DNA of 64,000 bases from Timema cristinae (Eukaryota > Arthropoda > Insecta > Phasmatodea > Timematidae): positions 38,738,035-38,802,034 of the forward strand of contig JBCFYV010000024.1 of assembly GCA_039000515.1 (NCBI GenBank). The letters are read 5' to 3'. The notes beneath the pieces were generated by a model, which was not told where the DNA came from, did no database searches, and was given only the letters and a program-made list of their open reading frames with translations. Each line of letters starts with the position of its first letter. Within the stretch, counting starts at the first letter, position 1. This document shows, piece after piece, positions 13,012 through 23,723 of this stretch. The position numbers and the translations under genes are program-made.

Positions 13012-13247
13012 ATCTTACTTTTCGTTCGGGTTGAACGCATATATTGGCTAATTTAATGGATCAGGGATGAGGAAGCTTTAATATATGGTAAGTGTATCTG
13101 AATTTTCATGGAGGGAGAGTGTAAAACCATTCAGGAAATACCACCTTTAATAAACCCGACTGGTAATCAAACCCGTTTCCCTGTCATTGGCAGTTCAGTC
13201 TATTGCAAAGAGTGAAGCATTAGACTATGCGGCTACCGAAGCGGGTT
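13012..13247 (-). mobile_element. SINE family B
   Basis: Reverse orientation: tail ttcgttcgggttgaacgc, body atggagggagagtgtaaaac, head gcggctaccgaagcgggt. Confidence 0.8.
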
Positions 13248-13424
13248 TGGGAAAAATATGCTAAGGTGAAAACTATATTTCAGTAAATAGGTTTTGAATG
13301 TAAAAAGCATAGTGTATTTTGAAACCGTCTGGCATGTTTGCTTTCTCTTGACTCCAAGGATAAAGAAAGTATTGTTAATCCAAAAATTTCTCATTCAAGA
13401 TATATATTTTTTTTTTTAGGTTTC

Positions 13425-14055
13425 TTGACATTTGAACCTGAAAAAATTGTTCGCACGATTCAATTTTTCTGTCTGTCTGTCCGTATGTCTGTATATTGGC
13501 CTAGAGCCATTTTACTGATTGGCCTAAAACTTGGTATTTAGGGTTTTCGTAAGGCTCCCTAGAGGAGTTTTCGAATTATATATCGAGCATTAAATTATAA
13601 TACTTTACTTAAAGGCAAAAATAGAAGGAACGATATTTCTCAAAATTGGGTTTAGCGATTTTAATAAATCTCGTATATAGACACATTTTTAAACATACAT
13701 GTTTAACGTTACAGACGAAATAATGCATTTCATTTTATTGGTAAAATTATTTAAAGGGTACACACATTTGATATATCCGCAATTATTTGAAATATATATA
13801 ATTGATTTTATCCCTGTCGCATCGTTGTAGTATTATATAAAAAACTTTTAATTTGATATATCATATTCTTTAAAACCAATAGTTTCCAAGCTATGAGCAA
13901 ATATATATTTTTAAATGCAGTCCTGGGATTTTTATTGATATGTTCCTTTTTTCTCAATGTTTCTGTAACAGTATATATATTTACATTTATGCTATTTGTT
14001 GGAATGTGATATTCCTTTTCCAATATATTTCTGGAACAATTTCCATTAAATCGTT
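13425..14055 (+). repeat. dispersed repeat family F, copy 2
   Basis: gttcgcacgattcaattttt, a (CTGT)n stretch, aaaacttggtatttagggtt, aaaaccaatagtttccaagc, tcaatgtttctgtaacagta. It abuts the hAT remnant starting at 14088. Confidence 0.6.
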
Positions 14056-14087
14056 TCACATATCATAAACGTTGGAGAGGACGAGTG

Positions 14088-15094
14088 TAGGCCCGTAGCC
14101 GGGGGGTGGGGGGGTTGTCCATGGGATCCAGACACCCCCCGAAATTTAATGAAAGATTTAAAAAAATGTCTTAAGAGTATGGTGAATAACTTGTTTAGAA
14201 TAGTTATTGAGGTAACACGACTAGTTAAGAAACAGACTAAAAGGGATAACCCTCCCCACAATTCTATTGAAGAGTACTATTTCAGATCCATCTTCCTACC
14301 TTGTGTAGACGGATTTATTGGCAATCTGCAGCCACAATTTTTTTCAAAATAAGGATTTTCTTTCAGTACTATAGGTTGTGTTACACAAAAACACACATGA
14401 AAGTCATGTGATAAAACTATAACAACCAAACCTTTACTATGATGAGACCTCTCAGGCAGCGGTTGAGGCAGAATACCTCTTGCGGCGTAAGAAGTGTAAA
14501 GACAGGAAACAATATGACATACCAAATGGCATTATGTCTACTATGGATGCATGCAATAAACACTTCTATCTAACATCTGCTACATGTCCTAACTACTTTA
14601 CCAGTGTCAACAGCTAAGATAAAAAGGTATTTTTCCTAATTGAAAAAGGATTAAGACCTATTTAAGAAACTAGATGTGAAGTGAATGATCGACTCGCCTG
14701 GCACTGATGTCGATTCACTACCCAGTGCCTTTCACATCTGCGGATGTTTTGGAGGTCATGATCAAGAAAGCTAACAGAAGACTACTGTTGTAAAAGTTAT
14801 GGATAGTGGTGCATGAGAACTTTTCATACACATTTTAATTTTTTCATTATTTGGACTTGGTTAGTTACCTTTAATTATGTTAATTTATAAATTCATTTAG
14901 CAAATTTGTTGATTTCTGATTTTCCAACAGATCTAAAAACAAAATGAATTTATTGACACCGCAAAAAGTTTAATATAACATTTCAAATTTTTTTTAATCA
15001 AAGTCAAGAATAATGGGGTTTACAAAAGGTCAGGGTGGAGGTAGCATATCATTGGATAACACCCCCTCAAAATGAAATCCTGGCTACGTGCCTG
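14088..15094 (+). mobile_element. hAT-type transposon remnant with imperfect inverted ends
   Basis: The left end reads taggcccgtagccggggg and the right end, reverse-complemented, reads caggcacgtagccagga, giving an inverted terminal repeat of about 16 bp with mismatches. The ends enclose a transposase remnant. The element is about 1.0 kb, so much of an autonomous hAT has been deleted. No convincing 8-bp target duplication survives. Confidence 0.7.
14149..14810 (+). pseudogene. hAT transposase remnant (ZMYM1-like), C-terminal part
   Basis: An open stretch 14149-14352 includes KKQTKRDNPPHNSIEEYYFR, then SIFLPCVDGFI, as in zinc-finger-MYM1-like hAT proteins. After a broken stretch comes LPVSTAKIKRYFS at 14598-14636 (the conserved LPVSTA..ER.FS dimerisation motif). 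In another frame from 14650 come IKTYLRN and RLALMSIH, then SADVLEVMIKKANRRLLL. The order and spacing match the C-terminal dimerisation domain. Stops and at least two frameshifts make it non-functional. Confidence 0.72.
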
Positions 15095-15494
15095 ACCTAT
15101 CATGAATGCGTTTATGAACACATTATAATATTTCACGTACTAAGATAATAAAAACGTGGCATTTTTTTCAAAAACATATCTCCTGCTGTTAGTGGTGCTG
15201 CGGTTAATTCTGCATAGCGGATAATCCACTCGCGGATAGTCGGAAGTTAACTGTATATGTATCATTTTTTAATTTTTTAAAGGAGTGAGAATTTCTGTGT
15301 TGCACACCGTACCATTAATTTTTTTTTAAATATGAAAGTAGGTAGATTATACATTCCCACTAGTATTAAAAAAATTAAAAACACATATTTTCTTTTTACT
15401 TTTAATTGAAAGACACCATGGCCGTCGAACAGACACATATCACTGTTAGACTTTCTAATGTAAGTCAACTACTTTGCTTCTCTATCAATGGATC

Positions 15495-15895
15495 CGAGCA
15501 CAGCATTGGTCTTGTCCAGTCTAGTCCGCAGATAGTGCGAAGAACGGGATTTTAATCCCGGCTGGATGTACTGAGATGTTTTATTTCCATTAAATAAATA
15601 ATAATAATAATAATAATAGCACCACGTCTTACTACCCGTTCGGGTTATACGCTTTAAGTACTAAGTACGCTAATGGATTAGGAATTGGGAAGGTCGAATT
15701 AGAGGAAGTGAACCTGCATTTGCGTGGAAGGAGAGTGGAAAACCATTTAGGAAAAACCACCCCAAGTTCACCCGACCGATATTCCAACCTCGATCTCCCC
15801 GTCCTCAGCAGTCGAGCTCAACACGTCTAGCGCGTTAGCCAACTACGCCACCGAGGCGGGTTTCCATTAATAGTGTCCTACTCTCCTCATGGAAA
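15495..15895 (+). mobile_element. older SINE family B copy, split by another B SINE
   Basis: The left part 15495-15593 (box B gggattttaatcccggctgg, then actgagatgttttatttcc) continues at 15871-15895 (tactctcctcatgg). The interruption is the younger B copy at 15594-15860. Confidence 0.55.
15594..15860 (-). mobile_element. SINE family B, full length, inserted in an older B copy
   Basis: It runs from the (AAT)n end and cgtcttactacccgttcggg to the head gccaactacgccaccgaggc. The 10-bp duplication TTTCCATTAA is at 15584-15593 and 15861-15870. This is the subtype with the gcgtagttggctaacgcgc head. Confidence 0.9.
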
Positions 15896-16817
15896 CCTGA
15901 CAAATTTTGTTTGAAGAAGGTCGCTATAAAACACTATTTTTGACCTTTACCTCTGTTTCTGATTTTTGGATTTTCATTGTATCATTTAGACCCATTTTTA
16001 AAGGTGAGTTGTATGTATTAGATATTGCGGCCATCTTAAAGGGAAATTGTAGCTATAGAAACTACATTCCATCCCGTCCAAAGCTTTAATTTCTAAACTA
16101 AAGGAAGACTTAAAACGGGAAACGATAGTCAATCATCATAATTTATAAATAATATATGAGTTTTTGTATTTTCCCACATTTTTTTATTAACTAAAACTCA
16201 AACTAAAAGTTTGTTATTGAAAAAAAGTCACTTAGGAACATTTCGTCTTTATTTTGGCTGAAACAATATTTTTAAATAAAGCACCATGGAATTAAATATT
16301 GAGTTAGTGCTGAACTACTAAGTGGCAATTTAGGGATTATCAAGGTGGTTCCCTTAACAGACTGTTAGATTTCCATTTATGATATTTGCTAAACCCTATT
16401 CTTTTTTTTCCCATATATTTTTGTGACTTTGTATATAATTTATTTTCCTAGATCTATGATCTAAAGAAAAGTATAAAAAATACTTTATATATGATGGTTT
16501 CCAAATAGTGTATCAAATTATGCCAGAAACATTAAATATGAATCATTCTTTATCTAAACTGTAAGATTAATACTATACAACTTTCATTTGTTTTAAATTT
16601 TTACCAAACATGCTGCGTCACTATCTTTTTTTTTTTTTCGTTAGCACCAAAGGCAAGACATTATATATTGTGCAAATAGAAAATATAACTTCCTAAGGAA
16701 ATATCGGATTTTAACACATTTTTAGGTTATATCTCTACTTTTACATTCTGATCTGGTCAGCCTAATTTTCACATTTTGTAACACAATTCAAACCAACAAA
16801 ATATTATTGAACAAACC

Positions 16818-17058
16818 TGCTTTGGTGGCCACGTAGCTTAGCTCGCTAGTCTTGTGTTAGACAGGCAGATCGAGGTTCTAATCTCGGTCAGGTGTATTGA
16901 GGGTGGTTTTCCCAAAATTGTTTTCCACACTCCCTACATGCAAATGTGGGTGCACTTACTTCCTCCAAAAAATTCAACCTTCCTCATCCCAAAACTTAGT
17001 ATACTCAATACATAAGCATATAAACTAAACGGGCAGTAAGATGCGGTGCTAAAAAATA
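16818..17058 (+). mobile_element. SINE family B, near full length
   Basis: Head gctttggtggccacgtagct, box B gaggttctaatctcggtcag, tail aaacgggcagtaagatgcgg. Confidence 0.82.
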
Positions 17059-19570
17059 TTTAAACAAAATTTAAGATTTAGTCTATTTTACCTGTATTAA
17101 TTTTATATACTAAAAAACCCAATAACTTTACTTTATAAACTCCCCGTGGGAAAAACGTGTACAGCAGATAGTATTAGATAAAAAAAATTACATATTACAA
17201 AATATTACATATTCATATAAACCCTGAATTGTGGTTAATAAATTGATTGGATTTTGTTTGATAAAAATTTGGATTTCGGTATAAATGACGGTTGTATTTT
17301 TTTAATGATAAAAATCATATTTTTATTTTGAGTGATATAAAAGAAATTAAGGTCTGACATTTAAACACTTGAAAGGTCAAATATATAGGGTTAAAAATAT
17401 ATTATGTATAAATTAATCTTCTTCTGTATTTGGTCAGAATATGGTGCTATAATAGCCTGTTCAAACATATATTTTACCAATTGCTTTGGTAAAGGCATTA
17501 ATGTGTGTTTAATATATTTAACGGAAGAGGTAAATAAACTTACCAACTTACCAGTCTGGCGGAACTTTGATATTGTTATTGGAATGTTATAGTTAAATAG
17601 CATTTAAATCAACCTGTGCACACAAAACACGGGACAACTAACTAATACGGGTGCACATGAATTGCGAAACCACTCATACAGCTCGGCAATACCCTTACAT
17701 GAACTTCGGAGTAAACATTAAATCTATAATGACTTTGTTCATAATAGAAAATGGAGAATAGGTATATGGTTATTAGTTAGGTTTGTTATGTTAGGTTGTT
17801 AGGTTAGTTTGGTTAGGTTGTTTAGGCTTAAGTTTATGTTAGATGTTAGCATTAGGCTATGTTAGTTATAGGTTAAGAGTTAAATGTGATCACAGATTGT
17901 TCCTAAACTTATGTACACATGCTGACAAGTATACTTTATTCCGCAATTCAAGTGCACCCAAATCAACAAACTTAACAATTGTTTGCATTTAAAAGGTAAA
18001 GTACAGTATTCTATTTTGCAAAATATTTCAAATAGTTATATTTCGTGAAAAGTATAAAAGAATCCATAAATGTTAACTGAACTTCAAATTCGTTTTATAT
18101 CCATTTTAATTATCTAGTAAAAGTTCGTCCAAAAAGGTTGGAAATTTCAGTGTATCTACAAATTCATAGTTTTATGTTGTCACGATTATGCAGACACGTT
18201 CACTGATCGGATTGAATCCGATTCCAATTTAACGGTTTAAGCGTCCTTTTCGCGTCCACAAGTAATCGCCCATTTGCCACATTTCAATCAATCATGATTG
18301 TTCTCGTAGTCCGACTGTGAAGGCAGCTTAAGAACATCGCTGCACAGTTGGGAGTTAATAGAACCTACCAATAGCACAATGGTCGACTACTGCAATACGG
18401 CAGTGCCACTTCCCGGAGCTATTAACATGTCGGTTGTAGTGGACCACCGGTGGAAGCATGGGGTCGTCGGAGATAAAGGGGGGGGGGGGGGATAGAGAGG
18501 GTATTGTACTGCGTTCAGCCTCCAAGATACAGCCCTGGAGTTCGACTACCTTGTCCTATACCGTCACCCCCTCTCTGATTAGTTATAGCCGAACGATTAT
18601 GCTTTGAAGCGTGCTCGACAACAGATTGACTATGAAATCAATGCCAACTTACACATTTGTCATGAGGTCTACGCCCGTAATCCCTTGTGGCGAATAAAAT
18701 ATAGGCCATCTACTTCAAGCGAGCATCAGTAAGCAAGCATTAAACAAGTATTTTACAATTACCTCTAGGATAACTAACAAAAATAATACGAGGGAAATTA
18801 TCCTAAAGAGATTATAATACTGATTTGATCACTTTGCAATATTTTTAAGGCTATTTATTAATCATACTATTTAAAGATTAAAAAATTATTTTTATTAAAA
18901 AAAGGATTTAAAAAATCAATTAAATAACTTTAAAAAAATAGTGGTATTTGCATTTGTTTATAGCGACTAAATTATTTGCAAACAATCTTTTGCAAATAAA
19001 TAAAACCGAAAAATTGTTTTCCTAAGCATTAATAGGACACTATGATCATTTCAAATCATTTTTATTTTATTTTGTAAATATATAATTTTACCATTGGTAT
19101 TTATATATGAAAGCAAGTAGCAAATCAATTTGGTTTGTGAAAATCAATTTTTCTCGTTTGAAAGTGTAAATTGTAAAAGCAAATCGCTGTGATTTTTCAT
19201 TGAATTTTTGCTTGGAAATACACACAAACATGATATCCTGCAAATAGATAACTTTATACGTCGTGTTTTTCACCTCATTTAATAAATTAAAAATTTTACT
19301 ATCCACTAAATCTTCCAAACATGAAGAAAATTATAATAATTAGGTTAACAAGAGTATTGTAATCGTCGATACCTTATTGATATAGTTATTTTAATTCTCA
19401 GGTAATAACTGCTAAGAGAAATTTAAGGTTTCTTTGGTTTGGAAGTCGACCACAATCCCACTTCATCTCATAAGTTACAGCACCAAGTGGTTAAAGTTTA
19501 TCTTTTTATACAAAGATTACGCTGGTGTCAAAGAGCGTCGGTGAAAAAAAAATGTTTAAGATTTTATTCA
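17059..19570. other. intronic stretch with a GC-richer island at 18180-18720
   Basis: Mostly AT-rich. The island 18180-18720 (for example gtcggttgtagtggaccacc) stands out in composition and has no coding frame. It could be regulatory or an old insertion. Confidence 0.4.
17766..17882 (+). repeat. degenerate TTAGG-type repeat
   Basis: Many copies of ttagg/ggtta in loose tandem (for example ttaggttgttaggttagttt). TTAGG is the common arthropod telomere unit, so this may be an interstitial telomere-like remnant or simply a simple-sequence tract. Confidence 0.55.
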
Positions 19571-19827
19571 CCCACTTCGGTGGCCACATGGTCTAGGGTG
19601 CTACTCTAACAATGGATTGAATGCCAATGGCGGGGAGATGTGATTCGATCCCTGTCGGGTGTACTGAGGGTGGTTTTCATAATGGTTTCCCACTTTCTTT
19701 ATCCACGCAAATGTGAGTAAACTAACTCTTAATACAACCTTTCTTATCTTAAAACAAAAACGTAATTAGTACATAATCGTATAACCCAAATGGGTAGTAA
19801 TACAAGGTGCTAAAGAAAAAAAATCGA
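19571..19827 (+). mobile_element. SINE family B, near full length
   Basis: Head cacttcggtggccacatggt, box B gtgattcgatccctgtcggg, tail caaatgggtagtaatacaag, ending in an A-run. Confidence 0.82.
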
Positions 19828-20421
19828 TGAAACACAAATAATGGTCCGTATTTTTTTCTATTTTTATAACAATAAACATTTCTGAACAAAATAAATAAAA
19901 TATTACTACACTAGATAATATCTCAAAAGTTTTTTTATATCTGTCATCGGCATTTCGTAATACAGCCAGAACATTTCCTTTTTATTTAAAAATTTTCTGG
20001 TAAAATTCCGAGATATTCGTTGCTCATATTCAAAAACATTTTAGATTACAATTATTATTATGGAAAATTAAAATAGTTTTATAATAAAGAAATATTTTAT
20101 TTAATATGGCTTAAAATGTTTTTTATTATATAAAGTTGCGTTCTCTCCTATCCCATTTACTTTTTTTATTTAACTGGTTAAGCACCCGACTGATGACGTA
20201 ATCTAATCCAATTAAAAAATGCACGCTTTAATAAGTCTAACCATGCATAATTTTTGGCATGTAGTTTTTTTTAAATGTATGTAAATATGTTTAGTACAGT
20301 TAATTTTATGCGAGCATACACCAAGAAGAAACATATTCACACCGTTATTGTAAATTAAATTTAAACACGATAGCCATAAAATAAACAAATCTGTTTACAG
20401 CATGGCACAAAACTATTACCT

Positions 20422-20424
<3 letters not shown>

Positions 20425-20457
<33 letters not shown>
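20425..20457. repeat. (TA)n microsatellite
   Basis: Uninterrupted TA run. Similar TA runs are at 25759-25784 and 44937-44963. Confidence 0.95.
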
Positions 20458-20462
<5 letters not shown>

Positions 20463-20701
20463 TGACAAACTTTAGCTCCAAAATGTTACATTAAAATCTT
20501 TCGGCCTGTTTGAAAAATTACAGGACGTGTTTTAATGTAGAGTGATAAAATATATTTTAAAATTTGAGGCTAGGGGGTATTCATAGCAGGTTCTCAAATG
20601 TTATGTTTTATAAGAAAGTATATTTCTCCAAAGAGTAATAATTAATATTGATATCGATAATCCTCTTTGATGAGATTTTACAGTCTCCATTCAGCTGAAT
20701 G

Positions 20702-20723
20702 TTGTTGTTGTTGTTGTTGTTAT
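20702..20723 (+). repeat. (GTT)n microsatellite
   Basis: Short trinucleotide run just upstream of the 20.8-kb LINE remnant. Confidence 0.9.
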
Positions 20724-20779
20724 AGTTAAAAGGTCACAGGATCTGGAATTAAATTATCCAGGAAAGAGTGGGGGGGGGG

Positions 20780-21049
20780 GAGGTTACAAGAGATATTAGA
20801 GTAAGAAAGGCTGAGATTTTATGGGCATGTAATGAGGATGGAAAAGGAGATAATACTAAAGAGACTTATGGAAATGAAGTATGTAGGGAAAATACCGCAA
20901 GGAAGGCCAAGAAAAGATGGGAAAAGCATATAACAGAAAGTTTGTGCAAGTGAGAGGAGAAGAAAGGAAATAATATAAGGAGGAAGAATGGTGAAACGAT
21001 AGAGGAAGATGGAAGTATTTTACTAAACTGACCAAGCCCTGGAAACAAT
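20780..21049 (+). pseudogene. LINE ORF2 C-terminal fragment (RTE-like?) with microsatellite tail
   Basis: The frame at 20808 reads RLRFYGHVMRMEKEIILKR, then KYVGKIPQGRPRK. After a 1-base frameshift at an A-run it continues RWEKHITESLCK with a stop at 20951. YGHV.RM and GRPRKRW are typical of the extreme C-terminus of arthropod LINE ORF2. The fragment ends in a (GAT)n tract at 21050-21081. Ending in a short tandem repeat instead of poly(A) is typical of RTE-type LINEs, but the clade is a guess. Confidence 0.65.
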
Positions 21050-21052
21050 TTG

Positions 21053-21081
<29 letters not shown>
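21050..21081 (+). repeat. (GAT)n microsatellite at a LINE 3' end
   Basis: About ten GAT/ATG repeats directly follow the LINE remnant at 20780-21049, so it is probably that element's 3' tail. Confidence 0.85.
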
Positions 21082-21083
<2 letters not shown>

Positions 21084-21126
21084 AACCATTCTCGTCTAGT
21101 TTGCTTAGGAAATGTAGAGTTTTTTT

Positions 21127-21378
21127 TATCACTGCGTCTTGCTATCTGTTCAGATTATACGCATCTATAATGATATTTCATCTAATAGGGTAGGGATGAG
21201 AAAGGAAGCATTTTAGAGGTATTTTGCCCACAATTTCGAGTAAGGAGTGTGGAAAATATTTAGGAAAACCACCTTCAGTAGATTCGGACGAGACTCGATC
21301 CCTGATCTCCCAGTCATCAGCAGACCAAACTTACGAGAGGGTGATGCCTTTGATAGCATTCGGCTACTGAAGCGGGTG
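21127..21378 (-). mobile_element. SINE family B, near full length
   Basis: Reverse orientation from cactgcgtcttgctatctgt to the head cggctactgaagcgggtg. It lies 45 bp after the LINE tail and (GAT)n tract. Confidence 0.8.
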
Positions 21379-21404
21379 AAAGGTAGTTAAATTATAGGTT
21401 TAAG

Positions 21405-21565
21405 TTGGGGATGTAAGGAACGCGTGTGAAGGCCAGTATTTTGACAATTTTTATAGCAAAACATTTTTGGCCAAAATAAATTCGCATGATGATATCAACT
21501 GTTCTTTAATATCTATCAAGAGCTTATCGCCATTAGATGATGAACTTTTTTAATGAAGGGGAAAA
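21405..21565 (+). repeat. dispersed repeat family G, copy 1
   Basis: Shared blocks with 31920-32185: gtaaggaacg, atttttggccaaaataaatt, tgatatcaactgttctttaa, tatctatcaagagctta, attagatgatgaac. Confidence 0.55.
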
Positions 21566-21639
21566 GTTGTCTTTAAATTTGAGACCCCTTTGACATGAAT
21601 TCAAGAACTGTTGAGATTACTAAATGTATACCAAAGGTA

Positions 21640-22032
21640 TTCAACCATTTTTTTTTATGGCTGAGGTCCAAAGTTTCTGTCTCCTGTGGCTCACGGGCTG
21701 CAATCTATACGGACAATATTACGGATTGAACACAATAAAATATCCATATCACCTTATTCTTATAAACTTATACTCACACTAAAGATTAGTAATGTGTCCA
21801 ACTGGTAAAATTACCGATATTTCATTAAGTATATTCCCTGAGTTTTTTTTCCTTATTTTTGGATCTTTCACAGTTGGAGGTAGCGCGACTATTGTCTATA
21901 ATAGTTATTTTATAGTTAAAAGAACTATACATATGTATAAATACGAAATACTTTTCTTTAAGCTTGAAATAATTTTATGTCTTTAATGAGCCAGTGGGCC
22001 CAAAAAAAAAAATTACCTCTGGCCGGGATTTA
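21640..22032. mobile_element. possible diverged hAT-type non-autonomous element
   Basis: Left aaaggtattcaaccat with a T-run and gctcacgggctgcaat; right gggccc, A-run, aattacctctggccggg. The outer segments are loosely inverted. The interior is AT-rich with no protein match. Confidence 0.35.
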
Positions 22033-22039
22033 AGATCCC

Positions 22040-22865
22040 TTGTGTAAACAATTAAATTGAACGTATCTAATTAACCGATTTTTTATATTTGAAAAAAATA
22101 CACAAATTGAAAAGGAACGAACTTTAATCCACTTTTCCTCCCAATCTCCTGTTCCACCTTTAATAACCATAATAATAATAATAATAAGTTCAAAAGTGTA
22201 GCCACAATAAAGGTTTTATAGCCAAAGTAATAAATAATTTGGCCAATGATCTGAGAAGTGATAATTTCCCGGGAGGCAGAAATTCAGTCGGACATTTTTA
22301 TCGCCAGCCATATACTGTTAATTGCTTCACTAATGTAGCACTAAGCCAGTAAAATTAGATCCAGACAGATGTGTACTACGAGGGACGAGTCGGCTTTGCT
22401 TTCGCTTGCGGCTTATGTGTAGAGGATGCAAGGATGCGACCCCCTCGGCTACGCGACGGCTTTTTGGGGGGGGGGGTCACCCTCTCCCTTTTCTGTACAC
22501 ACACACACACACACACATGTACACGTTAACTGATTAGCTACCATGCGTGGCTCCTATTGTCCCATCGATGCATTGTAGCAATGAATTAATTATAGCAGGT
22601 AGTTAATCACAGTGGCAAATAAACGAACTGCATTTTGGATCAATATTGTGGAGGTCCTCACTTCAAAGCCCACTCGCGACCCAATTGTGTGGGTGAGTCT
22701 TAACGTGTACAGAGATGAAATTCTTGATTTAATGTCATTTGACTTGGGGTTCTTGGATTTATTTTAGAAAGCAGCTAATCAAATTGACATACAGAGATGA
22801 AACGACTCGTAATGTTTAATTCTACATGCTCAAGTTAGTAGTATCAATAGAACTAGAACACTGCT
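22040..22865. other. intronic stretch with GC-richer island
   Basis: 22370-22720 is GC-richer and contains homeodomain-type words (gattagctacc, gaattaattatagc, gtagttaatcac) in a compact block. It is a candidate cis-regulatory segment, inferred from composition only. Confidence 0.35.
22497..22517. repeat. (CA)n microsatellite
   Basis: Dinucleotide run. Other simple runs are (AG)n at 33366-33387 and (TG)n at 61302-61322. G or C homopolymers lie near 3734, 12388, 18478, 22467, 35071 and 55509. Confidence 0.9.
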
Positions 22866-23046
22866 TCATTGGCCGCGCCACTCTCGGGGCTTGATGATGA
22901 CGGGGGAGATCGTGGTTCGAAACCTGGTCTGGAGTATTAACGATGGATTTTCTTTAGTCATTTTCCACTCTCTCTCTCTCTCTCCAGGAAAATGCGTGCA
23001 TAATCATATATGCGTGTAGTCTGAACGAGTAATAAGTTGCGATTAT
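22866..23046 (+). mobile_element. SINE family B, internally deleted
   Basis: Head and box B (gatcgtggttcgaaacctgg) are followed by a (TC)n expansion in the body and a shortened tail ctgaacgagtaataag. Confidence 0.7.
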
Positions 23047-23467
23047 AAAAATAAAATTGATTAGAAAATGTTTTAAAAGCAAATATTAATTACAGTTAAA
23101 TTATTTTTTACATTCACTTTTTGTAATATTTTACAAATTTCCATCTTAAAGTGTATTGATATAATATTCCTTAAGTAAATAAACTGAGATTAATTGAAGT
23201 CTTAAAATACGAAAATTCATCTTGATAGTAAATTATAAAACCATTCACAATTAATAATTTTTTGTGACCATCTGTGAATATTTGTCGTGATAGTTAAGAA
23301 AAGTGTATTTTTAAATGTATTATCTTCCAAAAATAAAGTTATTGATATTTAATATTGTTTAATTTTATTTTAGCAATGGAAATATTACTAATTATTTTTG
23401 ACCATTATGTGGAGAAAGATCTTTGAATTAAAACCCAAAAGTCATGTAATCATTACGTGTGTATGTT

Positions 23468-23714
23468 TTATTTTATTTAGTATGGCGTCTTACTAACCGC
23501 TCGGGTTATGCGCTTAAGTATTAATTACGCAAATGGTTTAGGAATTGTGAAGGTTGAATTCAGAGGAAGTGAATCCACATTTGCGTGGAGGGATATTGGG
23601 AAACCATTTAGGAGAAACCACCCCCATTTCACACGACCTAGATTCGAACCTCAATCTCCCCGTCCTCGGCAGTTTAGCTCAACATGAAACTAGCACGTTA
23701 GCCAACTACACCAC
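23468..23714 (-). mobile_element. SINE family B, full length
   Basis: Reverse orientation, with the 9-bp duplication GTGTATGTT at 23459-23467 and 23715-23723. It is the gttagccaactacaccacg head subtype. Confidence 0.85.
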
Positions 23715-23723
23715 GTGTATGTT

